Shown: positions 27,981 to 36,955 of the stretch, in pieces
How positions within the stretch are numbered: position 1 is the first letter of the stretch
Layout of the letters: every line of letters starts with the position of its first letter
Source of the DNA: CAWGMT01 sp963823675
GTDB taxonomy: Bacteria; Planctomycetota; Planctomycetia; Isosphaerales; Isosphaeraceae
Assembly: GCA_963823675.1 (NCBI GenBank)
Contig: CAWGMT010000016.1
Coordinates: 248,001 to 312,000 of the forward strand
DNA: 64,000 nt
Reading direction: 5' to 3'
Position numbers and translations under genes: made by a program
The notes under the pieces: generated by a model
Told to the model about the DNA's origin: nothing
The model's database searches: none
Seen by the model: the letters and a program-made list of their open reading frames with translations, nothing else

Positions 27981-28904
27981 TCATTCCTTCTCGCGCCGCT
28001 TCCATCCGGAACGCCTCGGGCGGCTCGGGTCTGATCCCGTTCCTCGTGGCTTTCGCTTGACCTGACTGCGCTTCTGCGGCTGTTGCTCCGGCTGATCCGG
28101 GAACAAAGGCTCCTGGAAGACAAACCGCCAGTTTTCCTCGATTTGCGGCCTCAGCTTCGGGTCGTTCAGAAAGGTTGTTCCATCGCTCAACAGCCGGTGC
28201 CTGGCGACCGCTTTATCCAGCTTCAAAGCCAGCACTCGCAGGTCACTCTGGTGCTTTTCCTTCTTGCTCGAAAGCTTACTTACGAATATGTCGTGCTCGT
28301 TGACGACATAGACGCGCAGCCCGCCGAAATCACCGAGCCATTGCCGTCGGTTTTGCCAGTGAGCCGGCAGATAGTGCGACTGCATGTGGCCCAACGTCAG
28401 TCCGAATTCGGTCTTGATTTTGCGCAACAAAGCTCGCTGGCGGCGGATCTCGTCCGGGACCTCGTCCACGAAGTCAATGGCGATTGTCGGCCGCGCTGTC
28501 AACCCTTTGATCAAGGTCGGGATCGAACCGGCGATGTGGACTTCAACCGGACCGTGAATCGTCCGTCCGAGCAAATCGAAGATCTGGCGGAGTTGAGAAT
28601 CGTCAGTACTGTCCACAAGACGTCTCCGGATCGTGGAGAACCCGGCCTGCCCGAGATCCTCTTCGAGAATCATTCGAATTCTTGGGCCCATGGGGCTTTG
28701 AGCTAACCACTGTGCGAATCTCCGTGGGCCCCAGAAAGATCGGATCGCCGCTGCGGCGTCGCGGACCAACAGCCGGGTCCGGAAATCGGACTGGGCGTTC
28801 CGTTCGAGGTCCTGCTCGATGGCCGCCGCCAGGGTTTGGCTGTCGATGTAGGGCTGGCCCCACACCAGCTTCCAGGGGTCCATTAGTCGCGGAACCTGGT
28901 TCAT
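27981..28904 (-). CDS. DUF6036-type nucleotidyltransferase-fold protein
   Basis: About 307 residues. The C-terminal part (ATIAIDFVDEVPDEIRRQRA-like segment, then GLRVYVVNEHDIFVSKLSSK and EKHQSDLRVLALKLDKAVA) is the pattern of DUF6036 proteins, relatives of AbiEii-type nucleotidyltransferases. The N-terminal half (DFRTRLLVRDAAAAIRSFWG; GFSTIRRRLV) occurs with it in planctomycetes. The start is uncertain: ATG 28904 or 28883 are both reasonable. The basic tail (KRSQVKRKPRGTGSDPSRPR) may bind nucleic acid. The neighbours are a Uma2 nuclease and TA genes. Whether it acts as a toxin is not shown. Confidence 0.65.
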   Translation of the reverse strand: MNQVPRLMDPWKLVWGQPYIDSQTLAAAIEQDLERNAQSDFRTRLLVRDAAAAIRSFWGPRRFAQWLAQSPMGPRIRMILEEDLGQAGFSTIRRRLVDSTDDSQLRQIFDLLGRTIHGPVEVHIAGSIPTLIKGLTARPTIAIDFVDEVPDEIRRQRALLRKIKTEFGLTLGHMQSHYLPAHWQNRRQWLGDFGGLRVYVVNEHDIFVSKLSSKKEKHQSDLRVLALKLDKAVARHRLLSDGTTFLNDPKLRPQIEENWRFVFQEPLFPDQPEQQPQKRSQVKRKPRGTGSDPSRPRRSGWKRREKE

Positions 28905-29038
28905 GGGAGGATCGGCGTGGAATGAATCGCCGGGATGGGTTTGTTCCAACTCGACACAATAGGCCCACCGAATTGATCGTGCGCCGGTGATGGCCACACT
29001 CAAACAGAAGGTTCGAGTTCGATATCGCCACCTGGCTT

Positions 29039-29716
29039 TTATTGTTGTCCCTCAAGCTTCCGGCGCGGAATCAGCTCATTCCGGACCCATTCGCGTAGCT
29101 CCTGAGCCCAGCGGAGCTTGGCCGTCGTCCGGCCAAGTTCGAGAAATCGCTCGACATCGGCGGGCCGGAGCCCCGGGAAGCTCGGACTCGTTTCGCACGA
29201 TTGATAGTGACCATCGGGCTGGAGGTGCAACATCGTCAGCTTCTGGCCATCGTAGCGCCAGACTTCCGGGACACGCAGCTCGGCGTAAATCCCCATCCGG
29301 TCCAGAGAGCTCGAGGTAATATCGACTTCGATCGCGAGGTCGGGTGGCGGGTCGACGGCCAGGTCCAACACTTCGCGCATTCGAACCACAGCCTCATTCC
29401 GGATGTAATAACACTGGTCCGCCTCCAAACCCTTCTCGGCGTCGGGCTTCCTCCACGTCGTCATGCCCAGCGGCTCGTACGCGATCTCCAGCTCTTCGGC
29501 GAGCCGGGGCACGAAGAGACCGAACAATTGAGCCGCCCGCTCGTGCCGCTTTGAGGGCATGCTGACCTCCATCGTCCCGTCGTCATAAGTCACACGGATG
29601 TGCCGCTCTCCCACGATTTCGAGCATCTTGTCATAGTCCCCCCAATCGACACCATGAAGGACGATCCGCCCCTCGAAAGGACCCAGGACGGCACTGGCTT
29701 CAGTCGTTGTTGCCAT
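29039..29716 (-). CDS. Uma2 family endonuclease (DUF820)
   Basis: 225 residues with the Uma2 features of the PD-(D/E)XK fold: the N-terminal YDKMLEIVGERHIRVTYDDG, the strand EVSMPSKRHERA, the acidic core PPDLAIEVDITSSSLDRM with a downstream YAELRVPEVWRYD, and the C-terminal LRWAQELREWV. These proteins are strongly amplified in cyanobacteria and planctomycetes. Their substrates are unknown, and they are often called restriction-like nucleases. ATG 29716 is taken as the start. It stands alone on the minus strand beside DUF6036. Confidence 0.85.
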   Translation of the reverse strand: MATTTEASAVLGPFEGRIVLHGVDWGDYDKMLEIVGERHIRVTYDDGTMEVSMPSKRHERAAQLFGLFVPRLAEELEIAYEPLGMTTWRKPDAEKGLEADQCYYIRNEAVVRMREVLDLAVDPPPDLAIEVDITSSSLDRMGIYAELRVPEVWRYDGQKLTMLHLQPDGHYQSCETSPSFPGLRPADVERFLELGRTTAKLRWAQELREWVRNELIPRRKLEGQQ

Positions 29717-30244
29717 CGTTAGCACCCTGATAGGACCTTATCGCCGGTCACAATATGTGGATGGGCGGTCGCTCGTGCGATGAGAATTCGACTCGCGGCG
29801 GTTTCGTCCGGAGGCACCACTGCAACCTCCTTGTTGATCTTACACCCAAGGGCAGTATTTCGACATCTGTCTGGCAGAATCATCGTTTCCGGCAAATTCG
29901 GCCCGTTAAACAATTGCATTACTAGTAATTGCCGGGTCAATTTGGTTAATATTGGAGTTGAGGACACGCTGTCTGCGTGCTGGGTCCATGCCTCCGAGGA
30001 CAAGACCGAGAAGACTATAAGCTTATTCCGAGCCGAAGCTGATTGCGAAACGCGCTCTATTCGATCCTGATCTGACCTGCCCGATCCCGACGTCGGGTTT
30101 TCCTGACGTCCCCACCGAGTGTCTCCCGACCAGTGCGCCGGGAGCGAATTGAAACAAGGTTAAGTCATGAGTTGTACCGATGGCGTCCGAGGTCCCGGGA
30201 GGGCGGGCGATCTGGCACAGCCCCGTACGTGGGAGCAGACCGAG
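29717..30244. other. Intergenic region, no gene seen
   Basis: About 530 bases between the leftward Uma2 gene and the rightward giant protein. It contains a patch less GC-rich than its surroundings around 29900-30020. One 94-codon ORF on the minus strand (29719-30003) has no similarity I can recognise. The region most likely holds the two divergent promoters. Confidence 0.55.
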
Positions 30245-33200
30245 ATGTCGATACACAATCGAACGCCGAGTCGTGGGATCGGAGCTTTTCTGACCTTGGT
30301 GATGCTGCCGATCGCAGTCGGCACCGCCGATGAGCCCAAAAAGGACAAGGGCCAGGTAAAGGGGGCGAGCGCCGCGGTCAAGGTCAGTTATGACAAGCAG
30401 ATCCGGCCGATCCTTCAGGCACGATGTCAGGGGTGCCACCAGCCGGCGAAGGCGGGTGGCAACTACGTGATGACGGCATTTGAGCGCATGGTCAAGGGAG
30501 GTGAGAGCGGCGAGGCTGCGATCGTGGCCGGCAAGCCCGCCGAGAGCCACTTGATCACATTGATCACGCCGGAGGGTGGCAAGGCCGAGATGCCCCAGAA
30601 CAAGCCGCCGCTGTCGGCCGGGGAGATCGAGCTGATCGCGCGCTGGATTGCTCAGGGGGCCAGCGACGACACCCCGCGCGCCGCCCGAACCCGTTACGAT
30701 CGGGATCACCCGCCGGTCTACACCCGGCTGCCGGTCATTCCGGCTCTGGCCTTCTCGCCCGACGGATCGCTGCTGGCGGTGGCCGGCTTCCATGAAGTCT
30801 TGCTGTGGAAGGCCGACGGATCGGAGCTGGCGGGGCGGCTGGTCGGCCTTTCCGAGCGGATCGAGTCGCTGGCGTTTTCGCCGGATGGCAAACGGCTGGC
30901 GGTCAGCGGCGGGCGGCCCGCGCGGATGGGCGAAATTCAGGTTTGGGACGTGGCCAAGCACAAGTTGCTGCTCTCGGCGCCGGTCAGTTATGACACGGTG
31001 TATGGAGCGAGCTGGTCGCCCGACGGCACCAAGATCGCGTTTGGCTGCGTCGATAACACGGTCCGCGCGATCGACTCCAAGACCGGCGAGCAAGTGCTGT
31101 ATATGGGCTCGCACACGGACTGGGTGCTCGACACGGTGTTCTCCGCCAACGGGTCGAATCTGATCTCGGTCGGCCGCGACATGAGCGCCAAGCTGACCGA
31201 AGTTGCAACCCAACGGTTCATCGACAACATCACCTCGATCACTCCCGGTGCCTTGAAGGGAGGGCTGGCCGCGGTCGCGCGCCATCCCAAGCGTGACGAG
31301 ATCGTGATCGGCGGCTCCGACGGCGAGCCCAAGCTGTACCGGGTGTTGCGCCAGACGATTCGCGTGATCGGCGACGATTCCAACTTGATCCGCAAGTTTC
31401 CCGCCCTGGAGGGCCGGATCTACAGCGTTGCGGTGAGCAACGACGGCAAGCGGATCGCCGCCGGGAGCAGTCTCGACGGGGCCGGCCAGCTTGCCGTTTT
31501 TGGCTACGAATTCGACACGAGCCTGCCGCCCAACATCAAGGCGATTCAGGAAAAGGTGGTGACCACCCGCTCGGCCGCAGAGGCTGCCGCACTCGACCAC
31601 TATCAGACGCAAGGCGTCAAGCAGATTGCCAGCGTGAAAGTACCCGGGAGCGCGATCTATGCACTCGCTTTCCGGCCCGATGGCAAGGTCCTGGCCGCCG
31701 CCGGAGCCGATGGATTGGTGCGGCTCTTCAACCCCGAAACCGGTTCGATCGTCAAGGATTTTGCGCCGGTAACCGTCAAAGCCGTTTCGGCGGCCCAGAA
31801 TGCGCCGGCCCCCACGATTGCGCCGAAACAGGAAGAGCCGGTCGAGACCGAGGTGCTGCCCAAGGGGGCTGTGCTGGCTTCCCTGGACGTTCAGCCCAAG
31901 GAGGTCCGTCTGACTAACCGGTTTGCCTATACCCAGCTTCTGGTGACCGGCAAGCTGGCTTCCGGCGAGACGATCGACGTGACCCGGATGGTCGAGCCGT
32001 CGTTGACTTCCGCAATCGCCCAAGTGTCGCGCCACGGTCTGGTGCGGCCCAGCAAGGATGGCAAGGCGACGTTGAATCTGAGCCTGGCGGGCAAGACGGC
32101 GTCGGTCTCCGTCACGGTGCTGGGGCTCAATACGCCGGTCCGCGTCGATTTCAGCCATGACGTCGCTCCGGTTCTCTCCCGTCTGGGCTGCAACGCGGGA
32201 ACCTGTCATGGGTCGGCCCAGGGGAAGAACGGCTTCAAGCTTTCGCTGCGGGGATATGACGCGCTCTTTGACGTGCGGGCGCTCACCGACGACGAGGCGG
32301 CGCGGCACATCAATCTCGCCTCGCCCGAGAACAGCATGATGCTCATGAAGCCCACCGGGGCGGTGCCCCACGTCGGCGGCGCGCTCATGCAGCCGGGCGA
32401 GCCGTACTACGAGATCCTCCGGTCGTGGATCGCCGATGGGGCCCGGCTCGATCAGTCGACGCCACGGGCGACCAAGATCGAGATTTTTCCGTTCAATCCC
32501 ACGGTGCAGCAAATCGGGGCCAGGCAACAGCTTCGCGTGCTGGCGACCTACGCCAGCGGCGAGGTGCGCGACGTGACCCGCGAGACATTCCTGGATAGCG
32601 CCAACACCGAGATCGCGACGGCCAGCCGGTCGGGAGTGATCACGGCCGTACGCCGCGGCGAGGCACCGATCCTGGGCCGGTTCGAGGGAAAGTACGCCTC
32701 CACGACCCTGACGGTCATGGGCGACCGCAGCGGGTTCGTCTGGACCGATCCGCCCGCCTACGGCAAGGTTGACGAACTGGTCGCCGCCAAGTGGAAGCGC
32801 ATGAAGATCCTCCCGTCCGCCGTCGCGTCCGACGCCGAGTTCATCCGCCGCGTTTACCTGGACCTGACGGGGCTGCCGCCGACATCGGACGAGGTCCTCA
32901 AGTTTCTGGCGGATTCGCGCGAGGGCCGGGCCAAGCGCGCGCTCCTGGTCGATCGCCTGATCGGCAGCCCCGACTTCGTCGAGCACTGGACCAATAAATG
33001 GGCCGACCTGCTCCAGGTCAACCGGAAATTCCTGGGAGTGGAAGGCGCGGTCGCGTTCCGCAACTGGATCCGCGCTCAGATCGCCGCCAACACGCCCTAC
33101 GACAAGTTCGCCCAGGCGATCCTGACGGCGACCGGCTCGAATCGCCAAAACCCCGCCGCATCGTACTTCAAGGTCCTCCGGGATCCGGCGACCACCATGG

Positions 33201-35392
33201 AGACAACGACCCAGCTCTTCCTGGCGGTACGGTTCAACTGCAACAAGTGCCACGACCACCCGTTCGAGCGCTGGACCCAGGATCAGTATTACCAGACGGC
33301 CGCGTACTTCGCGCAGGTCGGCCTCAATGCCGATTCCGAAAGCAAGGGCCGGACGATCGGCGGCACCGACGTCGAGGCCCCCAAACCGCTGTTCGAGATC
33401 GTTGCCGACACGGGCAAGGGCGAGATGGTGCACATTCGTACCAACAAGGTGGCGGCACCCGTGTTTCCCTTCACGTGCGCCCATGCGACAACGGCGGCCG
33501 GTGCGCCGCGGCGGCTGGAGCTGTCGGCGTGGCTGACCTCGAAGGACAACCCCTATTTCGCCAGGAGCTACGTCAACCGGCTCTGGGGTTACCTCTTCGG
33601 AGTGGGGCTCATCGAGCCGCTCGATGACGTTCGGGCGGGCAATCCGCCCAGCAACCCGGAGCTGCTCGATTACCTGACGAGCGAATTCATCAAGAGCGGG
33701 TTTGATGCGCGGCACGTCATGCGGCTGATCTGCACGTCGCGGGCTTACCAGTTGTCGGTCGAGACGAACAAATGGAACGCCGATGACAAGGTCAACTACT
33801 CCCACGCGCTGGCCCGACGGCTGCCCGCCGAGGTGTTGCTGGATGCGGTTTATCGCGTCACGGGGTCGGTCTCGAAGATCCCCGGGGTGGCGCCCGGAAC
33901 GCGAGCGGCGGCACTGCCCGACGTGGGCGTCGAGCTTCCCAGCGGCTTCCTGGCCACGTTCGGGCGACCCGCTCGCGAGAGTGCCTGCGAATGCGAGCGC
34001 TCAAGCGGCATGCAGCTTGGACCGATCATGGCTCTGGTCAGCGGCCCGACCTTGGCCGACGCCCTCGCCGACCCATCCAGCGAGCTGACCAGGCTGGTAT
34101 CCAGCGAGACCAACGACGCCAAGCTGATCAACGACCTGTTCTTGCGGATTCTGAACCGGCCGGCGACCGTCGGCGAGACCGCGACCTGTGTCAAGGACAT
34201 TCAGGCCATTGACGACGACCACCGCGGCATGGCCGAGGAGCTCGGCAAGCGCGAGATGGAATATGCCCTGAAGCGCCCCGTCCTGGAACGCCAGCGGCAG
34301 GCAGCGATCGCCGCGGCCCAAACCGCTCTGGCCGCGTATGAGAAAGAGCAGGCGCCCAAGGTTGCCGAGCGCGATCGTAAGAAGGCCGAGACCACCGCCA
34401 AGCTCGAGGCCGAGCTCAAGGCTTATGAATCCACCGCCCTGGTTCAGAAGATGGGAGCCTGGGAGAAGGAGAAGGCCGCGGCGATCGTCAATCGCTGGGT
34501 GGTGCTCGAGCCCAACTCCACAAGCGCCACCAACCGGTTGACTCCGACCAAGCAGCCGGATGGCTCGATCGTCGTCACCGGCCCCAACCGAAACGGGATC
34601 GTGACGGTCGTGGCGGAAACCGACCTGACCCAGATTACTGGCCTGCGGCTGGAAGTCCTGACCGACAGCAGGTTTCCCAACAAGGGACCCGGCCGCGCCA
34701 CCGATGGCAACTTCGTGCTCAACGAGCTCGAGCTCCTGGTCGCGCCCAAGGCCGACGCCAAGCAGGCCAAGCCGGTCAAGCTCGAAAAGCCGATGTCCGA
34801 CTTTGACCAGGACAACCTCAACATCGCCAAGGCGGTTGACGGCAGCGCGAACGATCCGGGCAATGGCTGGGCCGTTTCACCAGCGACCGGGGTAACCCAC
34901 TGGGCGACTTTCGAGACCCACGAGCCAATCGGCGCCGCGGGCGGCTCGGTCTTGACCTTCAAGCTGCATCACAAGTTTGCCGACAGATGGACGCTGGGAC
35001 GCTTCCGTCTTGCGGTTACCCGTAGCGCCAAACCGGTTGGGCTGAGCCTGCCCGAAGACTTCCGCGCAATTCTCGCAACCGCGCCGGAGGTGCGGAGCGA
35101 AGCTCAGAAGAACCTGCTGATTGCCTATTTCCGCGCGGTGGACGCGGACCTGCGGAACAAGCTCGCGGCTGTCAACGCCAGCAAAGCACCGCTGCTGCTT
35201 GACCCCAAGCTCAAAGAGCTCCGCGATCAACTCGAGTTTACCCAGAGGCCGGTCCAGCCAGACCGCGTGCTGCTGGGCCTGCGGCATGATCTGGAGATGA
35301 GCGTCCAGCAGGCGGCGGCGCGGCGGCTTACCGCTGCTCAGGATATCTCCTGGGCGCTCATCAACAGCCCCGCGTTCTTGTTTAACCACTGA
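30245..35392 (+). CDS. Giant cytochrome c / WD40 / DUF1549-DUF1553 protein
   Basis: 1715 residues, an exported planctomycete protein joining several domains. A signal peptide is followed by a PSCyt1 domain with haem site CQGCH (about residue 61), WD40-like blades (about 150-520, for example LAFSPDGSLLAVAGFHEVLL), an Ig-like BIG_2 domain (about 540-640), a second CNAGTCHGS domain (about 647), another Ig-like domain, DUF1549/PSCyt2 (about 840-1050, FIRRVYLDLTGLPPTSDEVL and CNKCHDHPFERW) and DUF1553/PSD1 (about 1095-1370, with SRAYQLS). Inside the C-terminal part a charged coiled-coil (about 1330-1420) and a beta-rich insert (GRATDGNFVLNELELLV) interrupt it before the closing AQDISWALINSPAFLFNH. 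Function unknown; a redox-linked surface protein for polysaccharide handling has been suggested for the family. Confidence 0.92.
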   Translation: MSIHNRTPSRGIGAFLTLVMLPIAVGTADEPKKDKGQVKGASAAVKVSYDKQIRPILQARCQGCHQPAKAGGNYVMTAFERMVKGGESGEAAIVAGKPAESHLITLITPEGGKAEMPQNKPPLSAGEIELIARWIAQGASDDTPRAARTRYDRDHPPVYTRLPVIPALAFSPDGSLLAVAGFHEVLLWKADGSELAGRLVGLSERIESLAFSPDGKRLAVSGGRPARMGEIQVWDVAKHKLLLSAPVSYDTVYGASWSPDGTKIAFGCVDNTVRAIDSKTGEQVLYMGSHTDWVLDTVFSANGSNLISVGRDMSAKLTEVATQRFIDNITSITPGALKGGLAAVARHPKRDEIVIGGSDGEPKLYRVLRQTIRVIGDDSNLIRKFPALEGRIYSVAVSNDGKRIAAGSSLDGAGQLAVFGYEFDTSLPPNIKAIQEKVVTTRSAAEAAALDHYQTQGVKQIASVKVPGSAIYALAFRPDGKVLAAAGADGLVRLFNPETGSIVKDFAPVTVKAVSAAQNAPAPTIAPKQEEPVETEVLPKGAVLASLDVQPKEVRLTNRFAYTQLLVTGKLASGETIDVTRMVEPSLTSAIAQVSRHGLVRPSKDGKATLNLSLAGKTASVSVTVLGLNTPVRVDFSHDVAPVLSRLGCNAGTCHGSAQGKNGFKLSLRGYDALFDVRALTDDEAARHINLASPENSMMLMKPTGAVPHVGGALMQPGEPYYEILRSWIADGARLDQSTPRATKIEIFPFNPTVQQIGARQQLRVLATYASGEVRDVTRETFLDSANTEIATASRSGVITAVRRGEAPILGRFEGKYASTTLTVMGDRSGFVWTDPPAYGKVDELVAAKWKRMKILPSAVASDAEFIRRVYLDLTGLPPTSDEVLKFLADSREGRAKRALLVDRLIGSPDFVEHWTNKWADLLQVNRKFLGVEGAVAFRNWIRAQIAANTPYDKFAQAILTATGSNRQNPAASYFKVLRDPATTMETTTQLFLAVRFNCNKCHDHPFERWTQDQYYQTAAYFAQVGLNADSESKGRTIGGTDVEAPKPLFEIVADTGKGEMVHIRTNKVAAPVFPFTCAHATTAAGAPRRLELSAWLTSKDNPYFARSYVNRLWGYLFGVGLIEPLDDVRAGNPPSNPELLDYLTSEFIKSGFDARHVMRLICTSRAYQLSVETNKWNADDKVNYSHALARRLPAEVLLDAVYRVTGSVSKIPGVAPGTRAAALPDVGVELPSGFLATFGRPARESACECERSSGMQLGPIMALVSGPTLADALADPSSELTRLVSSETNDAKLINDLFLRILNRPATVGETATCVKDIQAIDDDHRGMAEELGKREMEYALKRPVLERQRQAAIAAAQTALAAYEKEQAPKVAERDRKKAETTAKLEAELKAYESTALVQKMGAWEKEKAAAIVNRWVVLEPNSTSATNRLTPTKQPDGSIVVTGPNRNGIVTVVAETDLTQITGLRLEVLTDSRFPNKGPGRATDGNFVLNELELLVAPKADAKQAKPVKLEKPMSDFDQDNLNIAKAVDGSANDPGNGWAVSPATGVTHWATFETHEPIGAAGGSVLTFKLHHKFADRWTLGRFRLAVTRSAKPVGLSLPEDFRAILATAPEVRSEAQKNLLIAYFRAVDADLRNKLAAVNASKAPLLLDPKLKELRDQLEFTQRPVQPDRVLLGLRHDLEMSVQQAAARRLTAAQDISWALINSPAFLFNH

Positions 35393-35393
35393 C

Positions 35394-35412
35394 TTCCCAC
35401 GGAGCGTGGGAA
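35394..35412 (+). terminator. Short hairpin just after the giant gene
   Basis: An 8-bp perfect stem (TTCCCACG with CGTGGGAA) closed by the loop GAG begins two bases after the stop codon. A weak T-containing run follows. It is a plausible terminator for the preceding gene. Confidence 0.5.
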
Positions 35413-35513
35413 CGAGTTTCTCGGCCATATCCGGGGCGTGTAAACAGCGCAACACCAAAGCGCGCCAGTGAGGGAACAGCGGACGGACGCACCCGGCGCG
35501 GTATTCCATCGCC

Positions 35514-35577
35514 GGACCCCTCGCTGCTGCGCTGGGTTAGGATCGGGACCCCTCGCTGGCGCGTCGGGTTAGTATCG
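35514..35577. repeat. 32-bp direct repeat, two adjacent copies
   Basis: Copies at 35514-35545 and 35546-35577 both start GGACCCCTCGCTG and contain GGGTTAG, with about six differences. They lie in the short gap between the giant gene and the convergent TPR gene. No function is apparent. Confidence 0.7.
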
Positions 35578-35627
35578 CAAGCCGTCGCTCTTGTCCGGCG
35601 AATCTTGAGCAGCCACTCCGTCCCAGG

Positions 35628-36893
35628 CTACGGTGACATTGCCAGGCGGTTCCAGGCGGCAGCAGCGCGCGCCCAGCCAAGAGTTTCGCAGATCGTGGCG
35701 ATGCGCCGAGCCGCGGTGGCCGGGGCTGATCCGCCAGAATCGAAACTGGTCAAGTAACCCGAATAGGCGGCAGGAAACTGGCCACGTGCCTCGTTGATTT
35801 CCTTGGATTTCCTGCGATGGATGATTGCCTGGTCCCGGAGGCCCAGACGTTCCTCGGCCACGGCGCGGCGGTAATAGGCTTTGGCAAGGAACGGGTTGAG
35901 CTCGATCGCCTTGCTGAAGTGCGCGGCGGCTGTCTTCCAATCGCCGGCTTTCTCGCTGGCGACTCCCCGAAAGAACCAGATATCGGGCTCGCTCTCGGCC
36001 GCAGGCGGAGGAGTGCCCAGCAACTCGAGAAAAGGCTCGAGCTCGCCGGCTTCCAGGAGTGCGGCGAGATAGTCGCGCCAGGCGCGAAGGTCATCGGGCC
36101 TGCCCTGGAGGCAAGCCTTGAAATGGCGCTCGGCCGAGGCGCGGTCGCCAAGTGCAAGCTCGGCCCGCGCCAGGGCCAGAAGAGATTCCCAATCGTCGGG
36201 CGCGGCGGCGGCGTAGCGCCTCAGTTGCGCGACCGATTCCTTGGGCGCGACTCGCTCGAGCTCGGCGCGCATTCGCATGATCAGCCAGGTCAACTTTTCC
36301 GGTGCGGGAGCACGGTCATAGGCAGTCCAGATAACCGGATAGGCATCTTCCCAGCGGTCCTGGGTGGCATAGAGTTTCAGCAGTTCCTGGCAGGCGTCAT
36401 GGAAGACTTCGGGAGAGACGGGATGCAGGGGATCGTCCTTGATCACTTCGAGCCATGCGTGCTCGGCGTCTCTGGCTCGGTCGATCATGAGATACGACTG
36501 CCCTTCACGGTACAGCGCCTCCCATTTCTGCGGCCACCAGTAGGGCACCTCGTGTAGTTGCCGGGCGCAGCTCAGGAGGTCATTACGAGCGGCATAGACC
36601 CTCGCGAGCATCATCCGGGCGCCGCCATCATGGGGTGAGCGGCGGAGATGCTCGAGCAGCGCCGGCTCTGCCTGGGCGTACTGGTCACGGCTCATGAAAC
36701 GCGAGATGGTGGCGATGTCGGGTAGAGGCCGGGTCTCTCGGTGGTACCACCACGCATTGAATCCCAGGAGGCCGAGCGCCAGGGGTATTCCCACAAGCTG
36801 CAACCAGGGTAGCCGGCTCTGTCTGGTAGGCGCCTTGATGGGCGGTTCGAGGGGGCGCTTGGCGGGGATGGCGACTTCGGAGGTTGTGGTCAT
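35628..36893 (-). CDS. Membrane-anchored TPR protein
   Basis: 421 residues. A basic, proline-rich cytoplasmic start is followed by one hydrophobic segment (LPWLQLVGIPLALGLLGF) and then TPR-like helical pairs along the whole chain (for example SRDQYAQAEPALLEHLRRSP, LGDRASAERHFKACLQGRPD and GDWKTAAAHFSKAIELNPFL). The anchor-plus-TPR design is shared with the four other TPR proteins at 4300, 36956, 38475 and 39788. It is 62 bases downstream of another TPR gene on the same strand, so the two are probably one operon. Function unknown; a protein-interaction scaffold outside the inner membrane is inferred. Confidence 0.85.
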   Translation of the reverse strand: MTTTSEVAIPAKRPLEPPIKAPTRQSRLPWLQLVGIPLALGLLGFNAWWYHRETRPLPDIATISRFMSRDQYAQAEPALLEHLRRSPHDGGARMMLARVYAARNDLLSCARQLHEVPYWWPQKWEALYREGQSYLMIDRARDAEHAWLEVIKDDPLHPVSPEVFHDACQELLKLYATQDRWEDAYPVIWTAYDRAPAPEKLTWLIMRMRAELERVAPKESVAQLRRYAAAAPDDWESLLALARAELALGDRASAERHFKACLQGRPDDLRAWRDYLAALLEAGELEPFLELLGTPPPAAESEPDIWFFRGVASEKAGDWKTAAAHFSKAIELNPFLAKAYYRRAVAEERLGLRDQAIIHRRKSKEINEARGQFPAAYSGYLTSFDSGGSAPATAARRIATICETLGWARAAAAWNRLAMSP

Positions 36894-36955
36894 GACCGGT
36901 GAATAACTCGTCGCGGGGCCGGACCGCGCGGGTTTTTCCGGCCGATTGATTCCTG

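Noticed and set aside
29719..30003. 94-codon minus-strand ORF upstream of the giant gene
   Set aside because: No recognisable domain, low coding character and no ribosome binding site.
30023..33805. 1260-codon ORF on the minus strand
   Set aside because: It lies wholly opposite the giant cytochrome/DUF1553 gene, whose domains are certain. Its product is a low-complexity string without any domain, as expected for the shadow of a long GC-rich gene.
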